Shown here: positions 35,903 through 44,319 of the stretch, piece after piece
Numbering within the stretch: the first letter of the stretch is position 1
Layout of the letters: each line of letters begins with the position of its first letter
Assembly: GCF_031127835.1 (NCBI RefSeq)
Contig: NZ_JARXHX010000007.1
Coordinates: 62,001 to 126,000, forward strand
Reading direction: 5' to 3'
Origin: Pelagicoccus sp. SDUM812002
GTDB taxonomy: Bacteria > Verrucomicrobiota > Verrucomicrobiia > Opitutales > Opitutaceae
DNA length: 64,000 nt
The notes under the pieces: generated by a model
Database searches by the model: none
The model's input: only the letters and a program-made list of their open reading frames with translations
Told to the model about the DNA's origin: nothing
Program-made: the position numbers and the translations under genes

Positions 35903-36666
35903 GCCGGGTGAATAGGAAAGGTGGTAAGCTGGGAGTTGGGCTGCTCGTCTTTGTGTTAACATTGTCCCTGTCGCCGCTCGCATTGACCTGTCCCAATTGT
36001 ATCAAGGCTCCCGACGACGCAACTGAGTTTCAGATCAAGTCGACTCGGGTAGTCGAGCTTGAGGATCTCGATGCGTATGTTTTCGAGGTGAAAGTGGCCG
36101 GCGAAGCGGGCAGGATCACTCCGGAGGCTGCTGGACAGCTGGATGGGGCTCCTGTCCTGGGCTATGTCTTTCCTACGAATCTGAATCCTTCTTCGGTTGG
36201 GTTTGGGAGCGTGGAAGGCATTCTTGCACTGGCTGTGACATCGCATCCAGATTTTGACGACACGCCGCTTTGGGATGAGAATGCGGACGGAGACTGGAAA
36301 AACGACGGTCGGATTTGGCACCCGCATTGGGTGGTGCTGAACAAAGACGAGCGAATCGATTCGCTTGCGGTCCGGCAATTCGATCCGGGCGATGCGTCGG
36401 TGACGCTTCCACCAACGAATCCGGGGATGCCGATGTACATGGACTCGCCGGGGTTTAGCGTTACGACGAAGGGATCGTTGCTGAGAGTTCTTGTGCCGAG
36501 GAGTCGGATACGTGCTGCGGGGGATTTTCGCTTCGATGCGGTGACGGCTTATATGCAAGTGAATACAAGTGACAAGAGCCGTCCGATGCTAGGCGTGTAC
36601 AAAGTCTACAGCGTGGCTTCTGGCGACCTGTCTTTGCCCTTCGAGGTTAAGGCTGGTAAACTGTAG
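35899..36666 (+). CDS. Secreted protein of unknown function with CxxC
   Basis: 255 residues from a GTG start overlapping the thioredoxin-like gene. Signal peptide about 1-30 (LGVGLLVFVLTLSLSPLALT), and directly after it TCPNC, a CxxC that could be a redox or metal site. The body contains DENADGDWKNDG, an Asp/Asn-rich loop like a calcium-binding turn, and WHPHWVVLN. No family recognised. Its position behind a redox gene hints at a thiol-linked role in the envelope, which is inference. A strong terminator follows. Confidence 0.75.
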   Translation: MSRVNRKGGKLGVGLLVFVLTLSLSPLALTCPNCIKAPDDATEFQIKSTRVVELEDLDAYVFEVKVAGEAGRITPEAAGQLDGAPVLGYVFPTNLNPSSVGFGSVEGILALAVTSHPDFDDTPLWDENADGDWKNDGRIWHPHWVVLNKDERIDSLAVRQFDPGDASVTLPPTNPGMPMYMDSPGFSVTTKGSLLRVLVPRSRIRAAGDFRFDAVTAYMQVNTSDKSRPMLGVYKVYSVASGDLSLPFEVKAGKL

Positions 36667-36677
36667 GGACCGTTTCG

Positions 36678-36715
36678 ATCGAGGATGCTCAGGCTCGGGC
36701 ATCCTCGATTTTTTG
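36678..36715 (+). terminator. Terminator after the redox operon
   Basis: ATCGAGGATGC and GCATCCTCGAT form a perfect 11-bp stem, followed by TTTTTT. Confidence 0.93.
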
Positions 36716-36880
36716 GGTTTCGGCACCGATTAAGTCTGGTCGTTTGTTCGAAGGACGTCTTCCTCCTTCGCCAAGGCTTCGGCGACGCGTTCGGTGTCGG
36801 GGCGTCGGTGGATTTCAACTACGGTCGTGAGGCTGACTTCGACGGCTTTTTGGGGGGAGACTGGGTTGTGCTTTGTTTAA

Positions 36881-36900
36881 CCGCAGATGGACGCAGATGG
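36881..36900. repeat. Dispersed 10-bp tandem motif (CCGCAGATGG/ACGCAGATGG)
   Basis: Two adjacent copies of the CGCAGATGG theme within TTTAACCGCAGATGG. Similar 'accgcagatgaacgcagat' strings are scattered through intergenic DNA of many Verrucomicrobiota and Planctomycetota; here they mark the left edge of a repeat-rich region. Confidence 0.5.
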
Positions 36901-36926
36901 GGCGATTTGTGATTAGGAGGCGTTTT

Positions 36927-37143
36927 GGGGCGAGTCTGATGACTCGGGGATGGGCGGTGTTGTTGGGATTTGGAAGGCTCGTTGGTGGTTGGGCTTTGCT
37001 GGACGCGGACTTCCCCCTTCGCTAAGGCTACGGCGGACAGGGAGAGTTCCGCGCTACGGGATTCGGTTTTTCGCGGAGGACGCTGAGAGCGCGAAACTGG
37101 GAGTTGCGGCGTGCCGCGAGCGGCAGCCCTACGGGTTTTGGGC
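36927..37143. repeat. Direct repeat, copy 1
   Basis: Begins GGGGCGAGTCTGATGACTCG, contains GCTAAGGCTACGGCGGACAG and GGAGTTGCGGCGTGCCGCGA, and ends with a copy of CAGCCCTACGGG. It is about 85-90% identical by eye to 37175-37389. Each copy carries internal palindromes (TTGCGGC/GTGCCGCGA). No gene lies in it. Confidence 0.8.
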
Positions 37144-37174
37144 ATGAAAAAGTGGGGGGGGATGGAGACTTTGT

Positions 37175-37389
37175 GGGGCGAGTCTGATGACTCGGGGATG
37201 GGTTGTTGGGGCTTGGAAGGCTTGTTGGTGGTTGGGCTTTGCTGGACGCGGACTTCGACCTTCGCTAAGGCTACGGCGGACAGGGAAAGTTCCGTGCTGC
37301 GGGATTGGGTTTTTCGCGGTGGACGCTGAGTGCGCGAAATTGGGAGTTGCGGCGTGCCGCGAGCGGCAGCCCTACGGGGTTTGGGTACG
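37175..37389. repeat. Direct repeat, copy 2
   Basis: Second copy of the 36927-37143 element in the same orientation, with small substitutions and a few indels. The short CTTCGCCAAGGCTTCGGCGA near 36767 is a third, partial relative. Confidence 0.8.
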
Positions 37390-37406
37390 TACGGGGTTTG
37401 GGTACG
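37373..37406. repeat. 17-bp tandem duplication at the end of repeat copy 2
   Basis: TACGGGGTTTGGGTACG occurs twice without a gap (37373-37389 and 37390-37406), an exact head-to-tail duplication typical of recent slippage. Confidence 0.9.
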
Positions 37407-37409
37407 AGA

Positions 37410-37437
37410 AAGCGGGCGGTTTGGGGCCGCCCGCTTT
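37410..37437 (-). terminator. Hairpin downstream of tex
   Basis: AAGCGGGCGG and CCGCCCGCTT form a perfect 10-bp stem with a short, interrupted T-run on the minus strand, 23 bp past the Tex stop. It may work as a terminator despite the weak T-tract. Confidence 0.6.
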
Positions 37438-37459
37438 GGGTGAGATTCGTTTGATTCGG

Positions 37460-39769
37460 CTAGAATTTTAGGCCGCCGAGGGCGTCGCCTAAGGAGTTGC
37501 CGAAGTTTCCGCCGCGGTTGTTGCCTCCGCCACGGTTGCGGTTGCCGCCGTGCTGGGGGCGGGGGCCGCGGTTTTGTTGGTTGGCTTTGTCGGCGGCTCG
37601 TTCGGCGGGGGAGCGTCGGTCGATTTCGACTACAGACTTTAGGCTGAGGCCGATGCGCTTGCGGGCTACGTCGACTTCGGTGACGGTGGCGGAGACTTTT
37701 TGGCCGACCTTGACGACTTCATTTGGGTCCTTGACGAAGGTGTCGGAGAGTTGGCTGATGTGGGCGAGTCCGTCTTGGTGCACGCCGATGTCGATGAAGG
37801 CGCCGAAGGCGGTGACGTTGGTGACGACGCCGGTGAGCTTCATGCCTTCGGTGAGGTCGGTGATGGCGTTGACGCCTTCCTTGAACTGGACGAGTTCGAA
37901 TTCGGCGCGGGGGTCGCGGCCGGGCTTGGCGAGCTCTTGTACGATGTCTTGCAGGGTCGGAAGTCCTACTTCCTCTGTAGTGTACTTCTGGATATCGATT
38001 CGGTTACGGGCGGAGGAGTCGGCGATGAGGTCTTTGAGGGATACTTCGACGTCGAAGGCCATTTTTTCTACGAGGCCGTAGCGTTCGGGGTGAACGGCGG
38101 AGGCGTCGAGCGGGTTCGCTGCGCCGCGGATGCGGAGGAAGCCGGCGGCTTGCTCGAAGGCTTTGGGGCCGATGCCGGCGACTTTGGTGATTTCTTTGCG
38201 GGATTTGAAGGGACCGTTGGTTTCGCGGTGGGAGACAATGGCTCCGGCGAGGCGGGGGTTGAGTCCGGAGACGTAGGAGAGGAGCTGCTTGGAGGCAGTG
38301 TTCACTTCTACACCGACGGCGTTGACGCAGGAGAGGACGGAGTCGTCGAGGGAGGCTTTGAGGGCGCGTTGATCGACGTCGTGCTGGTACTGGCCGACTC
38401 CGATGGACTTGGGATCGATTTTGACGAGTTCGGCGAGCGGGTCCATGAGTCTCCGTCCGATGGATACAGCTCCGCGCACGGTGATGTCTTTGTCGGGAAA
38501 TTCTTCGCGGGCGACGTCGGAGGCTGAGTAGATGGAGGCACCGGATTCGTTGACCATGACGATGGCGATTTGTTTGGGCAGGCCGAGGGAGCGAACGAAG
38601 GTTTCGGTCTCGCGGCCGGCGGTGCCGTTGCCGATGGCGATGGCTTCGACGTTGAAGCGTTGGGCGAGGCCGCTGACGATGGTCTTGGCTTCGTCGATCT
38701 GGCGTTGGGATTGGCTGGGGTAGATGACGGTGTCGAAGAGGAGTTTTCCTTGGGCGTCGAGCACGACGGTCTTGCAACCGGTGCGGAAGCCGGGGTCGAT
38801 GGCCATGACGGAGCGTTCGCCGAGGGCCGGGGCGAGGAGGAGTTCGCGTATGTTGGATGTAAATACGTTTATGGCTTCGGCGTCGGCTCGTTTTTTGATT
38901 TCTAGGCGAGCTGCGGTTTCCATGGAGATGGAGAGAAGGCGCTTGAAGGCGTCTTTGGTGGCGAGGCGGACTTGCTCGGCGGCGGGGCTTTGTCCTTTTA
39001 CGAACCGTTGTTCGAGCTTGGCGACGGCGAGGTCTTCGTCGGGGCGGACGGACATGGAGAGGATCATTTCCGACTCGCCGCGGCGGATGGCGAGGATGCG
39101 GTGGGAGGGGGCGTTGGCGACGGGTTCGGACCAGTCGAAGTAGTCGCGGTATTTGGCACCTTCCTCTTCTTTGCCCATCATGACCTTGGAGGTAAGGGTG
39201 GAGTGTTTGGTGTAGAGTTCGCGGAGCTCGGCGCGGGCGTCGGCGTCGTCGTTGATCCACTCGGCGATGATGTCGCGGGCGCCGGCGAGGGCGGCATCGG
39301 AGTCGGCGACTTCCTTTTCGGCATCGACGAAGGCGGCAGCTTCGGTGGCGGGGTCGATGGCGGCGTCTTCCTGGTTTTGGAAGAGGGTTTCGGCGAGGGG
39401 CTCGAGGCCTTTTTCGCGAGCGATGGTTGCCTTGGTTCGACGCTTGGGCTTGTAGGGGAGGTAGACGTCCTCGAGGCGGGCCATGGTTTCGGCGGCGTTG
39501 ACCTTGGCCTTGAGTTCGTCGGTGAGGACTTTTTGGTCTTCGAGGGATTTGAGGATGGCGGCGCGGCGGTCTTCGAGGGCTTTGAGCTGGTCGAGGCGGT
39601 CGCGGATGTTGGCGATCTGGACTTCGTCGAGTCCGCCGGTGGCTTCTTTGCGGTAGCGAGCGATGAAGGGGACGGTGCCGCCTTCGACGAGGAGTTTGGC
39701 GGTGGCGGCTACGTGGGACTCTGGGATGCTGAGCTCTTCAGAGATTTTTGGCAGGAAGTCTTCGTGCAT
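37460..39769 (-). CDS. tex: Tex-like S1 RNA-binding protein
   Basis: About 769 residues from ATG 39769 (MHEDFLPKISEEL). The frame extends 23 codons upstream, but that stretch is not Tex-like. Layout: N-terminal helical domain with PFIARYRKEATGGLDE, a YqgF/RuvC-like domain (VMAIDPGFRTGCKTVVLD), helix-hairpin-helix with GIGPKAFEQAAGFLRI, and an S1 domain near 640-710 (GMKLTGVVTNVTAFGAFIDIGVHQDGLAHISQL). It ends in a Gly/Asn/Arg-rich tail (GGNRNRGGGNNRGG). Tex binds nucleic acid and affects transcription and stress survival; the exact role here is untested. The RGG tail is a notable addition. Confidence 0.93.
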   Translation of the reverse strand: MHEDFLPKISEELSIPESHVAATAKLLVEGGTVPFIARYRKEATGGLDEVQIANIRDRLDQLKALEDRRAAILKSLEDQKVLTDELKAKVNAAETMARLEDVYLPYKPKRRTKATIAREKGLEPLAETLFQNQEDAAIDPATEAAAFVDAEKEVADSDAALAGARDIIAEWINDDADARAELRELYTKHSTLTSKVMMGKEEEGAKYRDYFDWSEPVANAPSHRILAIRRGESEMILSMSVRPDEDLAVAKLEQRFVKGQSPAAEQVRLATKDAFKRLLSISMETAARLEIKKRADAEAINVFTSNIRELLLAPALGERSVMAIDPGFRTGCKTVVLDAQGKLLFDTVIYPSQSQRQIDEAKTIVSGLAQRFNVEAIAIGNGTAGRETETFVRSLGLPKQIAIVMVNESGASIYSASDVAREEFPDKDITVRGAVSIGRRLMDPLAELVKIDPKSIGVGQYQHDVDQRALKASLDDSVLSCVNAVGVEVNTASKQLLSYVSGLNPRLAGAIVSHRETNGPFKSRKEITKVAGIGPKAFEQAAGFLRIRGAANPLDASAVHPERYGLVEKMAFDVEVSLKDLIADSSARNRIDIQKYTTEEVGLPTLQDIVQELAKPGRDPRAEFELVQFKEGVNAITDLTEGMKLTGVVTNVTAFGAFIDIGVHQDGLAHISQLSDTFVKDPNEVVKVGQKVSATVTEVDVARKRIGLSLKSVVEIDRRSPAERAADKANQQNRGPRPQHGGNRNRGGGNNRGGNFGNSLGDALGGLKF

Positions 39770-40268
39770 GAAATTGGGATTTGGGTACTTGCTGTTCGGT
39801 GCTGGCTGGCAAGAGCGCCTTCGGAGGACACTTTTCACCTTAGGAAAGCCGGTGAGAATGAGAGTGGCTCAACGGGTGGCAAGGCGGATTTGCAGGTGAG
39901 TTGGCTTTGCTGAAAACGGTGATTTAGCTGTAATTTATACGTCTACCTATAGGACTTGTCGTTCGAACTTGTGGAGTTGTCTTGCCTGCGCAATGTATGT
40001 GAATTCCTCGCTGTTCAGAGACACTACCCCTTCGTTTCTGTGCAGGCTAGGTCGTCCAAGGGCCATTCGTCGAGTTTCGTTTAGAGGTGCTTTGCGCCTG
40101 GTTCTTGCTTTGAACATCACCCCCTGAACTATCCCATAGCCCCCAAGTAATTTGAGCCGCAAGCTCTGTCGATGAACTCGGTCTCGTTTAGTGTAGACGC
40201 GCGTTTTGAGATTAGGCGGGACGTGGAAATCAACCAATCGTTGCTACATGATACTCAATTATTCGCTA
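39770..40268. other. Intergenic region before xylanase
   Basis: Contains a minus-strand frame 39947-40237 (96 codons) with a basic, low-motif product; I could not support it as a gene. The promoter of the xylanase must lie here. Confidence 0.4.
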
Positions 40269-43200
40269 ATGAAAATTCGCGGGCTTCTCGAACGTGAGAG
40301 ACCCCATCCGCAAGCTCGCCGTGGGCGGCTTTTTCGACTCTTTTCTAATGCTCGTCTCGCGGCAGTGCTCCTAGCAAGCGCTCTCGCAACGGGCGCAGCT
40401 AGTGCCCAGGTCGCTGATAACAATTTTGAAGACGGCAGCACTCAAGGCTGGGGGCCACGCGGTTCTGTGTCGGTGGTGAATTCCTCGTCTGCGGCCTACG
40501 CTGGGTCCTCCAGTCTTCTGACCTCCGGCAGCACGGCCACTTGGAACGGTCCGTCGCTTGATGTGACAAGTCTCTTGCAGCCAGACGTGACCTACCAGAT
40601 CTCTGCTTGGGTCAAGATGGAGGCCGGTCAAGTGCCTGCGGACCTGAAGTTTACGGTGCAGCGCAACGAAGGCGCAACGGCGAACTACTCTCAGGTCAAC
40701 GCTCCGGTGACGGTGACCGACGCGGATTGGGTGGCGCTGCAAGGCAGCTACAGCTTCACCGGCGATGCGACCACCCAAATCCAGATCTATCTGGAGGGAG
40801 CGACCACGGGAATCGCCTTTCACATGGACGATTTTCTAATTGAAGGCGAGGAACCAGGCGAGTTTTGCCCGACCCCTTATGACCAGTCAGGCTTGATGTC
40901 TGACTTCGAATTGGGCACGAATGACGGCTGGTCTAGTCGAGGTGGCTCGGTCACGGCGCAGGTCGTCTCCACCGATAGCTACGATGGCGATTACAGCCTT
41001 GAGGTGACCGGCCGTAGCGCGACTTGGCAAGGGGCATCGATCGACACCATGTGCAAGATGCATAGGGGCGACAAGTATCTGATTTCGCTCTGGGTCAAAC
41101 TGCTGCCAGGGCAGGAGCCGACGAATTTGCGAGTCAGTCTCCAGTCCAGTCTTGATGGGCAGACATCCTACAGCCAAGTGATCGGTGACACGGCAGTGTC
41201 CTCTGACGAGTGGGTGAATTTGATAACTGAATACACCTTTACGCGTGAAGCGGAATCGATGCAGCTCTATGTGGAGTCCACCAGCGCGACCGCCTCCTTC
41301 TATATCGACGAGTTTCTCTTGATGTACCTGCAGCCGATCCCGATCCAGACCGACATACCTTCGGTGAAGGATGTTTGGGCAGATAGCTTCCCGGTCGGGG
41401 CCGCGATCAATCCCGGCGAAACGGTGGGGCAGCATGCCGAGTTGTTGCTCAAGCATTTCGCGAGCGTGACAGCTGACAACGCGATGAAGTGGAGCAGCTT
41501 GCAGCCAAGTGAGGGTACCTTCAATTGGGGGCCTGCCGACACGATCGCGGACTTTGCTCGTGAGAATGGCCTGATGCTGCGCGGGCACACTTTGGTTTGG
41601 CACTCTCAAGTGCCTGATTGGGTATTTGAGGATAGTAGTGGAAATCCGCTTACGCCGGGAGATTCAGATGCTCGGGATCTCGTGATCGAGCGCATGAGGA
41701 CGCATATCACTGCGGTGATGGAGCGTTACGCGGACGTGGTCGACGACTGGGACGTGATCAATGAAGTGATCGAGGCGAGTCAGCCAGGAGGTCTTCGGGT
41801 CTCGCCCTGGTTAGAGATCGTTGGTCCTGAGTTCATAGACCTCGCTTTCCAGTTTGCGGATGAAGTGGGTACCGGAGCCGGGCTCTACATCAACGATTAC
41901 AGTACGACCAATCCGGCGAAGCGCGACGCCTTGAAGGCGGTGGTGCAAGGCTTGCTTGAACGTGGTGTTCCGGTTGATGGCGTTGGTCACCAGATGCACA
42001 TGAATGTGGAGTACCCAGGCTTGGACCTGATTCGCGAAACGTTGATGACCTTTGCGGAGTTGGGCTTGGATAATCAAGTGACGGAACTCGACATCAGTGC
42101 CTATACCAACAGTACGGATACGGCGCCGGTGACGCCCGAAACCTTGATTGAGCAAGGCTATCGCTATCGTGACGTTTTCAACCTGTATCGAGAACTTAGT
42201 GACATCATCAGCTCCGTGACCTTATGGGGAATGGCTGACGACAATACTTGGTTGAAGACCTTTCCAATAACGCGCGACGACAAGCCGCTTCTATTCGACG
42301 AAGACCTGCAAGCCAAATGGGCCTATTGGGGAATCGTGGATCCCACGGTGTTGCCGCTCTCAACCAAAGCGCTCTCTGTGACGAAGGGCAGTCCACGCAT
42401 CAACGCGGCAGAAGACCTACGCTGGAAAGCTATTGCGGATACCGAGCTGGAATCGGAAGGCGAAGAAGGCAGCTGGGCTTCCTTCAAAGCCCTTTGGGAG
42501 GGCGAGACCCTCTACCTGCAAGTGGAGGTCGATGATCGGCTTCGTTGGGGCGATAGCGTCGAAGTCTTCTTAGAAGGTATGGAGTATCGGTTCAATAGAT
42601 ACGGACGCCAGAGGCTCGCTGGCGCCAATGCGATGATTACGCCGACTTGGAAAGGCTATCGGCTCGAAGCGTCACTGCCGGTAGGAATCGAACTTCAAGT
42701 TGGCGACGAAGTGAAGTTTGATGTTCGAGTGACGGATGCTGCCACGTCGAGACAGGCGTCTTGGAGCGACATTCGCCATGGCCAAGACGAGAGTGACGAG
42801 AATGCCGGCACGCTGACCCTCATGGATAAAAAGAAGATCGAGATTGTGCTCCCGGGCTACGCGTCGATTGACGGGCTTGCCGACAGACGTTGGCGGCACG
42901 CTTCCGGTTTCAAGACGAGAAATTTCGTCTTGGGCGATTCGGGAGCTACGGCAAAGGTACAGTTGATGCACTCTCGTGGATCGCTCTACCTATATGCCAT
43001 GGTGAGCGATCCGGTGCTGAGCAAGGTGAGCCCCAATCCTTGGGAGCAGGATTCTATCGAAATTTTCATCGATGCGAACAATGCCCAAACCGCATCCTAC
43101 GATGGAGACGACGCCCAATATCGGATAAACTTCGACAACGAGCTGAGTCTTGGGGGAGCGGCCAGCGTGGACCGCATCGAATCTGCCACGCGTGTAGTGG

Positions 43201-43403
43201 CTGGTGGATACGTGGTCGAAGCGCGGATTGATTTGGGTGATTCTGACACGTTTGTTGGTTTCGATATCCAAGTGAATGATGATGGGGCCGGCGACGGCAT
43301 ACGCAGCAGCGTTTCGACTTGGAACGACGTCAGTGGCGAAGCGTTTCGCGATGCGTCTCAGTTTGGGGCACTGATGCTATTGGGTCAAAGGTGGTTCCGT
43401 TAG
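40269..43403 (+). CDS. Multimodular GH10 endo-xylanase (CBM22-CBM22-GH10-CBM9-CBM9)
   Basis: About 1044 residues from ATG 40269; the frame is open from 40206 with earlier ATGs at 40248. Signal peptide ends ATGAASA. Two N-terminal CBM22-like modules follow (NFEDGSTQGWGPRGS... and FELGTNDGWSSRGG..., each with TATWNGPS or SATWQGAS). The GH10 catalytic domain has acid/base Glu in WDVINEV and nucleophile Glu in TELDIS. Two C-terminal CBM9-like modules follow (LYLQVEVDDRLRWGDSVEVFL and LYAMVSDPVLSKVSPNPWEQDSIEIFID). This is the XynA layout of Thermotoga-type xylanases, at nearly the same total length. It should be secreted and cut beta-1,4-xylan. A strong terminator follows. Confidence 0.95.
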   Translation: MKIRGLLERERPHPQARRGRLFRLFSNARLAAVLLASALATGAASAQVADNNFEDGSTQGWGPRGSVSVVNSSSAAYAGSSSLLTSGSTATWNGPSLDVTSLLQPDVTYQISAWVKMEAGQVPADLKFTVQRNEGATANYSQVNAPVTVTDADWVALQGSYSFTGDATTQIQIYLEGATTGIAFHMDDFLIEGEEPGEFCPTPYDQSGLMSDFELGTNDGWSSRGGSVTAQVVSTDSYDGDYSLEVTGRSATWQGASIDTMCKMHRGDKYLISLWVKLLPGQEPTNLRVSLQSSLDGQTSYSQVIGDTAVSSDEWVNLITEYTFTREAESMQLYVESTSATASFYIDEFLLMYLQPIPIQTDIPSVKDVWADSFPVGAAINPGETVGQHAELLLKHFASVTADNAMKWSSLQPSEGTFNWGPADTIADFARENGLMLRGHTLVWHSQVPDWVFEDSSGNPLTPGDSDARDLVIERMRTHITAVMERYADVVDDWDVINEVIEASQPGGLRVSPWLEIVGPEFIDLAFQFADEVGTGAGLYINDYSTTNPAKRDALKAVVQGLLERGVPVDGVGHQMHMNVEYPGLDLIRETLMTFAELGLDNQVTELDISAYTNSTDTAPVTPETLIEQGYRYRDVFNLYRELSDIISSVTLWGMADDNTWLKTFPITRDDKPLLFDEDLQAKWAYWGIVDPTVLPLSTKALSVTKGSPRINAAEDLRWKAIADTELESEGEEGSWASFKALWEGETLYLQVEVDDRLRWGDSVEVFLEGMEYRFNRYGRQRLAGANAMITPTWKGYRLEASLPVGIELQVGDEVKFDVRVTDAATSRQASWSDIRHGQDESDENAGTLTLMDKKKIEIVLPGYASIDGLADRRWRHASGFKTRNFVLGDSGATAKVQLMHSRGSLYLYAMVSDPVLSKVSPNPWEQDSIEIFIDANNAQTASYDGDDAQYRINFDNELSLGGAASVDRIESATRVVAGGYVVEARIDLGDSDTFVGFDIQVNDDGAGDGIRSSVSTWNDVSGEAFRDASQFGALMLLGQRWFR

Positions 43404-43430
43404 GAAGCCCTCTCGGTTGATTTTGAACGA

Positions 43431-43460
43431 GCCCGCGCCTACAGCGCGGGCTTTTTTTTG
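43431..43460 (+). terminator. Terminator after xylanase
   Basis: GCCCGCGC and GCGCGGGC pair around CTACA, followed by eight T. Confidence 0.95.
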
Positions 43461-43563
43461 AGAGGTAGGCGGCTGGCAAGTGAGATTTGGGTAGCCTGAC
43501 GTTTTCTGGTCTCGACTCGAAATTGGCACAGGCGGTGGCTTGAAACTTGCAGCGGGATCGCGG

Positions 43564-44319
43564 ATGCTGCGGATCATGTTTTTACGTGCTTTAGGGGGCT
43601 TTGTTGTGCTGACTTGCGCGCAGGTGGCCGCATGGACGGAACCTGTCGCTGAGGTTGAGTTTTCCGCGATCCGAGTTGATCAGGAGGTGGATGGGGATGC
43701 TGAAATGGTCGCCTACCTCGCTCCCTATCACGAGGGAGTGGAAGCATATGCAAGTGAGGTGATCGGCTATGCTGCAGAACCGTTGTCGCGGCGGAGGCCT
43801 GAGTGTGGTTTGTCTAACTTAGTCGCGGATTCGTTACGTGTGGTGGGGGCCAAGGAGTTCGAGGTGGAGGTGGATCTAGCAGTTACGAATTTCGGTGGCT
43901 TACGACGGGACCTGCCGGCTGGGCCACTCACGATGGGCTTGATTTCAGAGCTTTCACCTTTTGAGAACTACCTAACTTATCTAGAAGTTAAGGGAGATCT
44001 CGTCTGGGAGCTGGCGCGACAGGCGACGTCGGGAGTAGCCTTGTCTGGTATCAGAGTGAAGCTCGACGAGCATGGTGAAGTATTTGAAGCGACGGTGGGC
44101 GGGCAGCCGGTCGAGAAAGGGAAGCGGTACCGCGTGATAACGGTCGACTACTTGGTGGCGACCTACGACTCGTTATTTCGTGAAGAATGGATCCTCGAGA
44201 AGCGCGTATCGAAGAATCTGGTACAACGGGATGCGATCGTCTTGCATTTGTCGCAGCTGAATGCGGAAGGGGTGAAGATATCCGATGGTGGAGAGGGAAG
44301 AGTGGAGGTGGTAAAATGA
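43564..44319 (+). CDS. 5'-nucleotidase C-terminal domain protein, exported
   Basis: About 251 residues from ATG 43564 (the frame opens with TTG at 43540). Signal peptide MLRIMFLRALGGFVVLTCAQVAAW. The rest matches the 5'-nucleotidase C-terminal domain: CGLSNLVADSLRVVGAKEFEVEVDLAVTNFGGLRRDLPAGPLT, then ELSPFENYLTYLEVKGDLVWELARQA, with the substrate-stacking FENYL aromatic region. It lacks the N-terminal metallophosphatase domain, which is encoded by the next gene; the stop overlaps that gene's ATG (ATGA). The reversed gene order (C-domain first) is notable. Confidence 0.9.
   Translation: MLRIMFLRALGGFVVLTCAQVAAWTEPVAEVEFSAIRVDQEVDGDAEMVAYLAPYHEGVEAYASEVIGYAAEPLSRRRPECGLSNLVADSLRVVGAKEFEVEVDLAVTNFGGLRRDLPAGPLTMGLISELSPFENYLTYLEVKGDLVWELARQATSGVALSGIRVKLDEHGEVFEATVGGQPVEKGKRYRVITVDYLVATYDSLFREEWILEKRVSKNLVQRDAIVLHLSQLNAEGVKISDGGEGRVEVVK

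Noticed and set aside
37700-39913. Long plus-strand frames opposite tex (275 and 313 codons)
   Set aside because: Gly/Asp/Glu-rich shadows of the Tex gene; no start context or domain.
39947-40237. A 96-codon minus-strand frame upstream of the xylanase
   Set aside because: No family, no RBS, and its start lies against the xylanase start region; kept only as a note in the intergenic entry.
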